Positions 24,846 through 35,972 of a DNA stretch of 64,000 nucleotides are shown here, in pieces. Each line of letters opens with the position of its first letter. Positions within the stretch are counted from its first letter, which is position 1. Position numbers and translations under genes: made by a program. The notes under the pieces are model-generated. The model was not told the DNA's origin. It worked only from the letters and a program-made list of their open reading frames with translations, and ran no database searches. Source of the stretch: Iris pallida. Lineage: Eukaryota > Streptophyta > Magnoliopsida > Asparagales > Iridaceae. The stretch is taken from the NCBI GenBank assembly GCA_029216955.1, contig JANAVB010006999.1, positions 771,853-835,852 on the forward strand, given 5' to 3'.

Positions 24846-25084
24846 ATCATGGATGCGTAGCATGGAAATTACACGCAATGTGATCAATACATGTCTATTT
24901 CCAACTGGTCCTCCTTAACTTTAATGAGATCAATACTTTAACATAATGAAAACAGAATGAACTGAATTTTCATATATCTGATCAGATAAATATCCAAAAT
25001 ACTTTAATACATAAATGTGTCCAAAACCAAATAGCACCCAGATACATAAAATACAAACTCCCACTATATTGCCATGTTCTTAAT

Positions 25085-26430
25085 TAACACCCATATGAGC
25101 AGTATGCTTATGAAAGACCCTGGGTGATAATGCTTTTGTGAGCGGATCCGCTAACATGGAGTTTGTCCCAATGTGCTCTATGGACACTTCACTATTCTGA
25201 ATTCTCTCCTTCACAACTCAGAACTTTATGTCAATATGTTTTGACTTATACGAGCTCATGTTGTTATTAGAATATAGTACTGCTGATTTATTGTCACACC
25301 ATAATTTTATGTGGTCTTTCAACACCGTACTGTAGGCGCAGCCTTGTGACAATTTCGCAACCATATTCCCCGAATAGATACCCCACAGCATGTTATAAAC
25401 CTTCCTTTCATGATAGAAGAAATTATGAGTGCATGTTTGACACTCATCCAAAATATATTTCCATTAGTCAGCATAACCTGATGTGGATCTCCTGCTGTGT
25501 TATCATCCAACAAAATCGGAGTCGAAATACCTTATGATCTCCAGAATTATTCCATCTCCTACAAAGAGCATATAATTTATTGTTCTCTATTAATTACTTA
25601 AGTAGTTTGGCTGCTACCCAATGATCCATCCATATATGCTTAAATATTTGCCTAACATCCGAATTATGTACGCAATATCCTGACGCGTACATACTTGTGC
25701 GTACATTAGACTCCCTACAACTGATCATGAAGGAAAAATCTATTGTATTTTTTTAATTTTAAGGCTAACCTTAGGGCACTTATTTGAGACCGAATTTGTC
25801 TCCTTTAACGAGAGGTGTCACCTGGTTTGCATTGAATACTTTAATCAATATACAAAACCAGAAAATTATTCCTACTCCCACTAAACTTGTGATACACACA
25901 ATCTTCAACAGTGTTCATCTCAAAACCAAACAAGATAATCACTTGACGTACCTTTGGCGAGAAGCTTGCTTGAGTTCATAAATAGATTGTCAATTTTTAA
26001 ACCATATTCTTTGGGTCTTTCGACACAAAGTTTTCTGGTTGCACCATATAAACTGTTTCATCAATGTTACCATTGAGAAATGTCGTTTTGACATCCATTT
26101 AATGTAATTCAAGATCAAAATGTGCAACATGTGCTATGATTGTTTTAAAGGAGTTTTTCAAAGATACTGAAGAGAAAAAACTCTTTAAAATCAATCCCAA
26201 AAGTCACTAGTTACAAGACGTACTTTATACCTCTCCACATGACCCTTCGAATCCTTCTTGGTTCTAAATGTCCATTTACAACCAATGGATTTCATACCTT
26301 TTGGTAATGGGACAAGTTCTTAAACTTTATTGTCTTGCATGAACTTATACTCCTTATTTATTGTATCAATCCACTTTGAGAACTGGAACTTTTCATGGCC
26401 TGACGGAAGTTGATTAGATCATCTTCCAGT
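25085..26430 (-). pseudogene. copia pol remnant: reverse transcriptase and RNase H
   Basis: The minus strand from 26430 downwards shows, across many stops and frame changes, the copia reverse transcriptase order: a WIDTINKEYKFMQDNK-like block, KGMKSIGCKW, RTKKDSKG, then MDVKTTFLNGNIDETVYMVQ near 26090-26030. Further on is the RNase H block CDNKSAVLYSNNNMSSYKSK (25218-25310), and a terminal HTAHMGVN block ends near 25085. No frame is longer than about 77 codons. The order matches the Ty1/copia arrangement with RNase H last. The 3' UTR continues to 24851 and resumes at 13834. Confidence 0.88.
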
Positions 26431-27023
26431 ATCCATAGTCTTCCTCACGTTCCTAGAGAAATATGACAATATTATCCGAAATTATATTTCTCCTTTCTCT
26501 GGTGGACCATCTTAATATTACCGGTTCTTGAGGTTGTTGAGTTTGTTCCTCAGCAATAATTACCTTATCTTGAATGGGGTGCCGCTACGTTATCGTTGTT
26601 AAGGTATCTCAACAATAACTTATAGAGGTAATTCGACATTGTCTTATTGAGACTCCGAATTCACTTCTTGATCATGACAGGTACAGAATCCTGCACATCG
26701 TCAAAAGTGATAGTAGGAATCGTAATTAATTCCTTCTCAAAGACAATGATCCTGACTTTATTTCTCCTCCAAACTCAACATCCTCAAAAATTATATTACA
26801 CTTCTCGTCTCAAAAAAAAATTTCTTAGTGTGGGACCGTATAATTATTAACCCCTTGATCTGTAGCATAGCCAATAAAGTAGCTGCTTATAATTTAACTT
26901 TGGTCTGTCTTTCCATTACACATTCAATATAAACATTAAAGTCTATAAAGTCAATGAAATCCAAATCTCATCAGACACAAATCGTTAAACTCTATTTCTA
27001 GAGATGTAACCTAATTGCTTATA

Positions 27024-27362
27024 TCATAATGAGGTTAAATTTTTATTATTGTTAATTTTGTGTTTAGTACCACATGACTCCACTTGCAAGGTTTCATCAA
27101 GCTGCAATAGTTTCAACTGAATATACGTGATCATAAACCTTAAAAAACCGTTACCAATAATATTTGGATTTAAAGATAGACTAAATTTATTATTTTCAAA
27201 TGAACAATGATAACCAGATTTGTCCATTAAGGAAACTGAAATTAAATTTCGTCTAAAAGACTGTACAATAAAAGTGTCTATCAAATTCAAATAATAATCG
27301 GTTCCAAAAAATAACATAAAATGTCCTATTGCATCCACTTCTACCGATTTACCGTCACCCAC
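27024..27362 (-). pseudogene. copia remnant: protease end and GAG-pre-integrase region
   Basis: A 112-residue frame contains VEVDAIGHFML, DTFIVQSFRRNLISVSLMDK and SGYHCSFENNKFSLSLN, the region between protease and the GAG-pre-integrase domain of copia polyproteins. Just upstream on the minus strand (27520-27590) a degraded zinc-knuckle region can be guessed from HKEEMYKVPRMAYKEK. Integrase should follow at 26430-27024 but is not readable with confidence. Confidence 0.8.
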
Positions 27363-27759
27363 ATAGATGTATCTTTCACCATCAATTGACTTTCGGTAGC
27401 TCAGACAACCTTGTCTATAAACACTAATGTGGGTAGTAGCACTAGAATCTAACTACCATGTGTTTCTAGGTACTAAATCTAAATTAACTCAGAACAGACC
27501 AAATTTAGAAATATACTTTTCTTTATACGCCATGCGTGGTACTTTGTACATTTCTTCCTTATGGGTCATGCCTTATCACAAAAGAACAAACCTTAGTTTT
27601 ATATTATTGTGTCTTTTGAGCTGGACCCTTAGCAGCTACTGTATTTTTTTTATTTTGCCCTTAAAGTTTATCCTATTAAACATGAAAATTAAAATCTTAT
27701 TGGCAGATATTTTAACAACATTAACTGTAAAGAGAACAAAACAACAAAAATGACATGCT

Positions 27760-28790
27760 CTAATTAATAACCAAAGAGTAAAATATAGTCAAACAAATTC
27801 AAATAATGGTGAACCCCATCTCAAGATACCTAGTACATCATTAATATCAAGTCTTTGGACAGTGATATTAACTGCAAGTGGTACTCTTGGTGTAATGATC
27901 AAACGTTGACAATAAGTCATGTCAAATAATAAGCCTATCTTTGGATCGGGTTATTATTCGCATGTAAACCTTACAATTGTCACACATTTATCACTACAAG
28001 TATGTGTGCAATTCGGCCAAGTATTAACCTTCCTTTGGACCGACTAATACCCGCATGAATATACACACACAAACATTCGATATCCCTCATAGGCTATCTA
28101 CGCAAGAGAGGTCACTTTGGCGACATCTTGTTTCAATGAGCCTACTTAGAATATTAGACAACTACTACGAGTCACAAAAGGTACCAAAAATTTGAATGTT
28201 GACTAAATTTTACAAAACTGAATCATGTCCAAATCCTTCTGCTTATTTAAATTAAATAAACATAAATTCTTATGTACTTGCATATTTTTAAAATTTAAAT
28301 AATCAATAATCAACAGATTAGATTCCATTGAATATCATGCATCAAAAGATTATATCAAATAATCTATAAAGATTACGCCAAAAATTTATCTACTACAAGA
28401 TAAACATGTGAATCTTTTGCATGATTTAAAACATAAATTTTTATCTGACTAAGATGAACATTATCAACATAATAAAATTCATGTAATAATCTAGTCATCC
28501 TAAATATATGCAAGAGAAGTAATAATTCCAACACGTCTTGCCACATAACCTAGGTAGCACAAACAATAAACGGATAAGGAGACAACACGGATATGGGTAT
28601 GGCATGGACACAGTTGTACAATTATATATACACATGAAAACATATTTGTGTACACATTCTACACATTACCTTCTATGTTGCACGAATACGACACATCATG
28701 GCTACGCGACGTGTATTTTATTCTCCATACATAGGTATGCGTATTAAACAATATGGCAAAAAATAGGACTGTAGTTGACTCCTACTGAGC
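27760..28790 (-). other. copia 5' region without readable gag
   Basis: This is where gag should lie. It is AT-rich with stops in all frames and no recognisable gag motif, so gag appears lost or replaced. Confidence 0.5.
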
Positions 28791-28943
28791 TAGAGAATGG
28801 CTTTCCATTACAAACTCCATATATGTAAACTCAACAACCAACATATTTTGAAGACAAAGACGAGAGAAAGAAGCATTGAGAGCGAGAGAGAGAGGAAGTT
28901 AGCACCTCTTCAGTATGCTCTCTGGCACTTTTCCACCGCAGAC

Positions 28944-29201
28944 TTATCTCAGAGTTGGAGCCGGAGACCCACCAGTCTCCTCACCCACGCTCACCCCGCA
29001 AGAAACCGAAAGAGATAGAGGACAGCATCTAAACCCTCTCCTTAAGGAGTCTCCGCCGACAGAAGGGTTTCTCGTAGAAGAAAATAGCAGAGGAGGAGAA
29101 GCCATGGGAGTAACACAGAAAGAAGAAAAGCAAGACATTGCGGAAGAAGATATCTGATCGAAAGCATAGCGCCTATTCCTCTTTCTTTTCTCAACAATCA
29201 A
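28944..29201 (-). other. Possible captured host exon inside copia leader
   Basis: An 85-codon frame between the copia primer-binding site and the expected gag position reads SCFSSFCVTPMASPPLLF then SSTRNPSVGGDSLRRGFR: Ser/Pro/Arg-rich, acid-poor, like a plastid or mitochondrial transit peptide. It is preceded and followed by CT-rich sequence of leader type. Its base composition is higher in GC than the surrounding copia sequence. This suggests transduction of a host first exon, but the sequence alone does not prove an origin, and it may be plain element leader. Confidence 0.3.
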
Positions 29202-29392
29202 AATAAAAATAATGATTTTATTTATATTAACATTTCAACCATATGCATAAGGAAGAATCTAAATTGGTAGATCATAAAAAATTTGATCAAATAATTTGGA
29301 ACCCTAAATTAAATTAGATCTAACGATCAAGGATTTCCAAAAAAACAACAAATATTAATTCTGAAACTTCAACCTCATAAATCAAACAGGTA

Positions 29393-29404
29393 GGCTCTGA
29401 TACC
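29393..29404 (-). other. copia primer-binding site
   Basis: On the minus strand AGAGGTATCAGAGCC follows the 5' LTR after a few bases. GGTATCAGAGCC is complementary to the 3' end of plant initiator methionine tRNA. Confidence 0.85.
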
Positions 29405-29407
29405 TCT

Positions 29408-29876
29408 TGTTATAAATTTTAATTGTACCCTGTCGATTCATGAGATGAAGAATATAATAAAATTGCGGAAGTGTACCTGAATCCATTGCTAGACTTGATG
29501 TATCTTGAAGCGAACGTCTCTTTATTGGGGTTTGATCTTCCAACCCGCTACAGCCCTTAATAACAAAGATGAAATCTTTGTTCCTCTCTTTGTTGATGGG
29601 GATACAGAAGAGAATAGAGAAACCCTCTCTTTGGTGGCCGTATGAGTTGGGGACCATAACCCTAATGAATACACATATTTATATATGTGTTGATATTTCT
29701 AATTTGGCCCCTCATCAAATTAGAATTATCTCCGATATCTACACATTAATTCTATGACAATTATACCCTTAAGCCAATTTCCAAATAGACCACTTTAATT
29801 TGGCTTAATTATTTAGATAACCCAAACACAATTAATTTTACATGTGTGGCCCCTTAATTATTGAATAATTCCAACA
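29408..29876 (-). repeat. copia 5' LTR
   Basis: 469 bp, differing at 8 positions from the left LTR. The outer end CCAACA is followed by the duplication TCTCG, which is also the continuing PPR codon sequence. Confidence 0.95.
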
Positions 29877-29881
29877 TCTCG

Positions 29882-30837
29882 AACATGCCTTCGAGACAGT
29901 ATCCATGCAATAGTATATTATACGTGATTATATCGGGTTTCTCACCTCTTTCAACCATCAAATTGAGTAGCTTATGTGCTTCGACCGTTTTCCTCTGCTT
30001 GCAAAGATAATCCATCAACGTGCTAAATGTTACAACAGTTGGTGCGAGTCCTCTATCGACCATCTCTTTAAAGATTTCGCTGGCCTCCTTCCAGCGACCA
30101 AGAACCAAATGGCCTCCAATAATGCTAGTGTACGTAACGACATTCGGCTAGATTTCCATGCTGACCATCTCCTCGAACAGCTCAGAAGCGCTAGTCATAT
30201 TTCCTTGTCTGCAACGAGCGTTGATGACTGTACTGTAAGTGAACACATTGGGTTTGGTATTCATTTTCCTGAGTACATCGATCGCCAGGTCCGTGTTTCC
30301 GCTCTCGCAGTGGCCCTTTATGACGGTAGTGTAAGATACAACGTCTGGCACAAAACCCAACTGAGGCATTTTGTCGAGCGGCTGGGCTGCGGCGCTGTAC
30401 CTCTTCTTGACACAGAGTCCGTTGAGCAAAGAGTTGAGGATGATGATGTTGGGACTCCAACCGCGTCTGAGCATGCATGCGAAGACGGTGAAGGCGAGGT
30501 CTGCGTTGTTGGACCGGTCGCAGAAGTCGATGAAAATGCCATAGGTGATGGTGTTGGGAGAGGTGCCGGCACGGTTGAGCTTGTCGAGCAAGGAGAAGAT
30601 GGTCGGGAAGAAGTTGGAGGAGGAGGATATTGGTGGGTTGTTCTTACGAGTAATGGAGGTGAAGAGGATGTTGTAGGTGGAGACGTCGGGGATGGGGTGC
30701 TTGGCAACAGTCAATTTGTCGAACAGGTGGAGTGCCTCTTCCATGGAGAGGTGCTTCTCCGAGCGACAGCGTTCTTTGACGAGACGTTCTATATTATTAC
30801 CAATAAAGTACAATCTTGCTGCAGTGGGTTTCTTCAT
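29882..30837 (-). pseudogene. Rf-like PPR gene, N-terminal third (gene split by copia insertion)
   Basis: The first ATG in a sensible context is at 30837 (MKKPTAARLYFIGNN); the frame is open further up, but only from a non-ATG codon. The N-terminal region MEEALHLFDKL is typical of Rf-like PPR proteins, followed by P-class motifs such as PNTITYGIFIDFCDRSNNAD and PDVVSYTTVIKGHCESGN. A TAG near 30145 interrupts one motif; the frame then continues PNVVTYTSIIGG, so it is a simple nonsense change. The frame reaches YCLEGMFE at the copia edge and joins KVDELLSSM at 13157. An organelle-targeting leader is expected for the family but was not clearly seen. Confidence 0.9.
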
Positions 30838-31017
30838 TTCTTCCTCGGAGGTTAGGGTTAGGGTCGTCTCTTTGGTTTGGTGGAAGAGAGGTCGGTATAT
30901 GTATGTATGTATGTATGTATTGTATGTTAAGGAAGGGGACGAGCATGCAAGACGTATGAAACACACTCTTCTATGACATTGGCATCTTATTGTGAGTAGG
31001 GTTCATTTTTAGACAAA

Positions 31018-31150
31018 AAATCGGACCTAACCGAACCAAAATAAACGATTCGGTTCGGTTTAAAAAAAATTCGTTCAGTGTCGGTTTTTAAAATACAAAA
31101 AAAAAATTATTCGGTTTCGGTTTCGGTTGTTTCGGTCCAAACCGAACATC
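31018..31150. repeat. CGGTTT-rich low-complexity block upstream of the PPR gene
   Basis: Repeated TTCGGTTCGGTTT, TTCGGTTTCGGTTTCGG and inverted ACCGAACC copies surround AT-rich spacers. Such blocks occur in many plant repeats; I cannot assign it to a family. It lies in the likely promoter region of the broken PPR gene. Confidence 0.6.
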
Positions 31151-31175
31151 GAATAAGAATTATACAATTATGTAA

Positions 31176-32654
31176 GGGAAAATTTATGAAATGCCCAAAA
31201 ACAGCAAAAGTTTTATGAAAAATCCACCGCAAAATAACAATTTATCGCGTGCCCAGAATTAGTAAAAAATATATAAAAGGGTTCGGAATGATCTTTTTGC
31301 CCTTCTAATTTATTGAAAACATCCCCGAAACCTACTCTTCAAAAAAAAATGTTTCAATTCTTCCTCTTATTTCATATGCTCCTCACTTTCGAATATAGAT
31401 TTTCTCCTCCAAAATCTTCAAACCTTACTCCAGAAACTCGCTGGTGACTCTCCATTCGCAATCTTCACAACATGTCGTCATCATCAGTTCCCACTTCATC
31501 ATCATCAGCAGCATCAACTGGCCATTTCTCGTGTTATAATGCAGGAGAATGGTCATTTTGCGACAAACCGGAGAATGACTATTTCCCGTGTTAAAATGGA
31601 GGTCCAAGCATCATTTTTTTGTGATTCTAAAATTTCAAAAAGCCGACAAATGGTAAAATCGTTTATCTCAGGCTCCTCGGAAATACGCTTCTTTTGTGAC
31701 AAACCGGGCCTCGTTTCGACATCTCAGTCAAAAGTTATGGCCCTCCCAAGTTTCAACTGGTCATTCCCCGTATTAAAATGTAGGAGAATAGTCATTCTCC
31801 GTGTTAAAATGCAGGAGAATGATCATTCTCCGAGGTAATATCAAGGAGAATGGCAATTCTCCATGTTAATATCACAAAAAATGATCATTCTCCGTGTTAA
31901 ATTGACGAAGAATTGTCAATCTCCGTGTTAAAATGACTGAGAATGCCCATTCTCTTTGTTAAAATTATATTCTCCATTGTTAAAATCACAGAGAATGACC
32001 ATTCTACGTGTTAAAATGCAGAAGAACGATCATTCTCCGTGTTAAAATCACAAGGAATGACCATTCTCCACGTTAAAATGACGGAGAACAGTTGACAGAA
32101 ACCTAATTTCTTGTTTCTTTTTGTAGAAAAAATTTTATCAGTAATAAAGATTCAAGATTTTTCTGTTCTTCTTTCAAAACGATGCTAACTCTTATGGTGA
32201 AGAAGAAGAAGAAGATCTTCTCTCCACAATTGATCTAATCGCCGAAAAACTTTAAATCTCTCCACGAAGATGATGATGAAGATGATGATGATGATAAGCG
32301 ATGATCGAAGTTCTACTGAAGAAAAGCACAGTGAACTACGAACGATCTTTGCGATCTATGTTGAAGATGAGAGCAATGGAATTCAGATCTCTCGTGAAGA
32401 AGAAGACGACGAAAATCGTAATCCAAATCTGAGTTTGTGAATACAAATACATATATATATATATGACCAAATTTGTGTGAAGGGGTAGTTATGGTATTAT
32501 CAAAATTGCAATTTTGTAAATACAGAGCATCTAAAGGAAATCTTGGAATATTTAACGTGAAAATATATAATTCTAGGTATTTCATAAAACCAACCCTGTG
32601 GATGGATTTTTCATAAAAACCAACCCCGAAATTGGGTATCTCAGCAATTTCCAT
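31176..32654. mobile_element. Non-autonomous Mutator-like element with 9-bp target duplication
   Basis: ATTATGTAA flanks the element on both sides (31167-31175, 32655-32663). The left end GGGAAAATTTATGAAATGCC resembles the reverse complement of the right end, ATGGAAATTGCTGAGATACC. Further in, both arms carry TTTTATGAAAAATCCA. A 9-bp duplication with long imperfect terminal inverted repeats fits Mutator-like elements. No transposase is present in its 1.48 kb. The interior holds a hairpin tandem array and a GATGAT-rich block near 32270. Confidence 0.85.
31745..32095. repeat. Tandem array of about 31-bp units, each an inverted repeat
   Basis: Roughly eleven units follow the pattern GTGTTAAAATGACGGAGAA, then TGACCATTCTCC. 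In each unit GGAGAATG is answered by CATTCTCC, so every unit can form a small hairpin. Two looser units lie further left (31536-31600). Confidence 0.85.
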
Positions 32655-32663
32655 ATTATGTAA

Positions 32664-33606
32664 ATACTTTGAATTTTATATATATTTTGTGATTAAAAGT
32701 TTGTATATTTTGAAAACAATAATTTTATGTATATGTTTTGAAGCTGAACATTAATATGAAGTAAGGAATTTGGTGAGAGACTAGTAACAATACTACACCT
32801 TTCGGTACCATCAATGTATCACTAGAGTGCAAAGGCCCATTTAATATAATTTCTATTGGGAATCTAGCCCAATTTTAAGGTGAAAGAAAGTCTTGAGCGA
32901 TGACAGAAGTTGCAGCAAAGACAAGAGATCAATTGCGGCGAAACCATGGCTCAAATTGGAGCAAAAACAACAGTAACGATATACTGGATTTTGCTCATAA
33001 TTTTCAGTAAATTTCTATGCACAAATTGTGGGTATTAAGCATGTCGATGGTCTACCAATAGTATGTTGGTTCGAGATGGTTCAGACAAATTTTAACATAT
33101 TTTGAATAGTTTCGACGAGAATCAACATGCCATATAATGTTGGGATAGCTTAGAGGCTAAGCTAGGGCTTATTATTACTATTAGAAGAGACTAAGAGGGC
33201 TGTTATTTAGTAAGAGTACAAAAAAAGAGGGTTAGGGTTAGCGAATAGTGATAACACCCAAAGAAAATAATGGTAGTGCAATGCAAGTACTCTTTCACTA
33301 AATGCCACCGTAAAATTATTATAAATTTATGTACACTCAACTTTAGGAGCTTTGTAGTATAGACACTTTTGTTTCAAAAATTTAAAATATATATGGAATT
33401 AGTTTGGCCAAGAATATAGCCGTATAGTTATATTTAACGAATCAACTTTATTCGCCCACCATAATGTAATAATTTAATGCACATTAAATTTCAAGAAAAT
33501 AAAACTATTAAGTCCATGACATTAAAGATTTCAAAGGGGCATTTAGTAAAATAAAACTAGGGTACAATGTTATTCTCTACCTTTCGTTGTATATGTTAGC
33601 AAAACC

Positions 33607-33609
<3 letters not shown>
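32664..33609. other. AT-rich intergenic sequence, nothing recognised
   Basis: No gene or repeat that I can support. It separates the Mutator-like element from the (CA)n tract. Confidence 0.4.

Positions 33610-33664
<55 letters not shown>
33610..33664. repeat. (CA)n microsatellite
   Basis: About 27 CA units followed by GATATATATAAATAAG, directly before the truncated 5' end of LINE-3. Confidence 0.97.
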
Positions 33665-33666
<2 letters not shown>

Positions 33667-33680
33667 TATATATAAATAAG

Positions 33681-35692
33681 GCTCCGGGGCCTGACGGCTT
33701 CTCTTGTGGTTTCTTTAGGCGTCACTGGGGTGAGCTAAAGTTCTCAGTCCTGGAGGCGGTGCAGGAGTTTTTCTTGGAAGAAAAGTTGTTGAAGGAGCTG
33801 AATCACACATTCTTGACCTTGGTTCTGAAGAAGGAGGGCGCGACATCCCTTGCTGACTTCAGGCCTATTGTATGTTGAAATTATCTATACAAGATAATTA
33901 CTCACCTCATGTGTCGTTGTATGGAGGAGATTATGCAGGGCCTAGTGTCTCGGAATCAAGCGACTTTTATCAAGGGAAGCTCGATTGCTGAGCACAGTCT
34001 TCTTGCACATGAGATGATGAGAGATTTTAACAAGCCGGAGGGGGATGAAGGCATGTGTGAAGCTAGATTTACGGAAATCTTATGACACGGTCAACAGGGA
34101 CTTCCTTTCCCACCTTATGCTTGCTATGGGGTTTAATGAGAGATGGATGGCGAGGGTGAGGGAGTGCATATGCTCCCCCACATTTTCGGTCCTCATACAG
34201 GGTACTCCATATGGATGCTTCAAGAGCAACAGGGGACTGCGGCAGGGGGATCCTCTATCCCCGTACCTGTTCACTCTGGTGATGGAGTACTTCACTTGTA
34301 TGATGGACCTGGCTATGCATAGTAGGAAGATTGTCCCTCTTTTCAGACAGGTTAAGCCGGTTGTGTCTCACTTGATCTATGCTGACGATATCTTGGTATT
34401 CCTGCATCCATCTATGAGGGGGATGAGGGCGCTTTCAGATATTATGGAGGAGTTTGAGAGGTTGTCCGGTCTTCAGCTGAATAGGGAGAAGAGCAGGATT
34501 TATTTCAGCTCTTTGTGCACCCTCAAGGAGGAACGGGTCCTTGCTCTGGGAGTGGAGAAATGAGAGTTACCGGTAAAGTATCTGGGGGTTCCGTTGACGG
34601 TCAATTATGCTAGGGATCAAGATTGCTACAGCCTGGTAGATTTTGCCCAAAGGAGAGTGGAAGGCTGGCAGGCAGCTGGACTGTCTTTTGGTGGCCGTAT
34701 TGAGCTGGTGAGGTCTGTTATTTGTGGCATCGCTATGTTCTGGTTGCAGTCGATTCAGATTTCGGTAGTTACCATAGGGAAGGTGGAGCCCATTTGTGCT
34801 AATTTCATCTGGAGAGGAGGTATGCATGCGATCGCTTAGGAGCAACTCTGCCGGGCCCGGGAGGAATGAGGAGTAGGATTGCGACCTCTTTAGGCGGTTA
34901 GGGAGGCATCTGGGGTGAGGATGGCATGGCATTTCATCAAGGGAGGTTTCCTTTGGGCAGAGAGGCTGGCTAGCAGATATGTGCGGCGGACGAATTTCTG
35001 GACATGCAAGATTGATAATAATTTCTCCGTCTTATTTAAGGCTATCCTTAGGTTTAGACCGGTTTTACAGTTCGTTATATGCAGGATTATGAAAGATGGG
35101 GCGAACACTGATCTCTGGCTAGACCCGCGGATGGGTAATGGTTCCCTTCTGGAGATCGGGTTGACCCTGGTTCGGTTGGTGGATCAGGGATATTCAGTTT
35201 TAAAAGTTGCTACAATCTGGTTCGGACTCCACATGACAGGATTGCGGAGTATGACTTTATCTGGACGAAGAAGATTGCTCGCAAAATATAGCTTTGCTCA
35301 TACAGACTCCTTCTAGGCAGGTTGATGACGCGGGACAGACTTCTCATGTTTGGGATACAGATTCCAGACCAAAAGTGTGTACTCTATATGGGTGACGCTG
35401 AATCTATGGGCCACATATTCTTTGAGTGTCCGATGACTTGGCATATTTGGTCTGAGCAGTGCATGCGATCGATTGGTGGAGTTGGCAGTGCCAGAGATAT
35501 ACGGGGGATCCTCAGCTGGATCAGAGATCGCCGAGGCATGGACCTTGGTTGGGCCAAGATTGCTAGAGTTAGACTTGCAGCATCAATTTGGCATGTCTGA
35601 AGGGAGCGCAACAGGCGTATCTTTGAGGGACTGGCTACTCCGCCAGTAGGAATTCTACATAATATAGAATTCGATGTATCTATAATGGCCCC
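33681..35692 (+). pseudogene. LINE-3 reverse transcriptase and C-terminal remnant
   Basis: Readable blocks include NHTFLTLV, ADFRPIV, NQATFIKGSSIAEHSLLAHE, VKLDLRKSYDTVN, GLRQGDPLSPYLF, and an intact LIYADDILVF active-site box near 34370-34400. The C-terminal zinc-binding part follows (CVLYMGDAESMGHIFFEC, about 35380-35430). Defects: an in-frame stop near 33876, a frame change near 34038, stops near 34561, 34838 and 34867, and missing sequence near 35160-35220 compared with LINE-1. Confidence 0.88.
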
Positions 35693-35752
35693 TTAACTGG
35701 GAGGAAGAGATGTGAGAATAGTGTATTGTAATACCATTACTGCGATTTACGT

Positions 35753-35897
<145 letters not shown>

Positions 35898-35972
35898 GGA
35901 AAAAGGATAAATTTTATTCCAAAAAAAGTGCAATAATCTTGCAACATACAATCAAAGTGGGCCTCCTACTCA

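Larger units (their letters stand above)
13158..29876 (-). mobile_element. Ty1/copia LTR retrotransposon inside the PPR gene (itself split)
   Basis: Two 469-bp LTRs (13158-13626 and 29408-29876) flank the element, and both outer edges carry the 5-bp duplication TCTCG (13153-13157, 29877-29881). On the minus strand the element runs from the right LTR: primer-binding site, decayed gag-pol, polypurine tract, left LTR. Removing the nested 13835-24850 segment leaves about 5.7 kb, a normal copia size. The LTRs differ at 8 of 469 positions by my hand comparison (7 transitions, 1 transversion). The polyprotein is much more decayed than that, so it probably inserted already defective. Confidence 0.95.

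Noticed and set aside
29974..30855. 293-codon open frame on the + strand across the PPR N-terminal part
   Set aside because: It is antisense to clear PPR motifs and has no motif of its own.
31745..32095. Hairpin tandem array as a CRISPR-like array
   Set aside because: The units are contiguous with no unique spacers, and the genome is a plant; it is a minisatellite inside a Mutator-like element.
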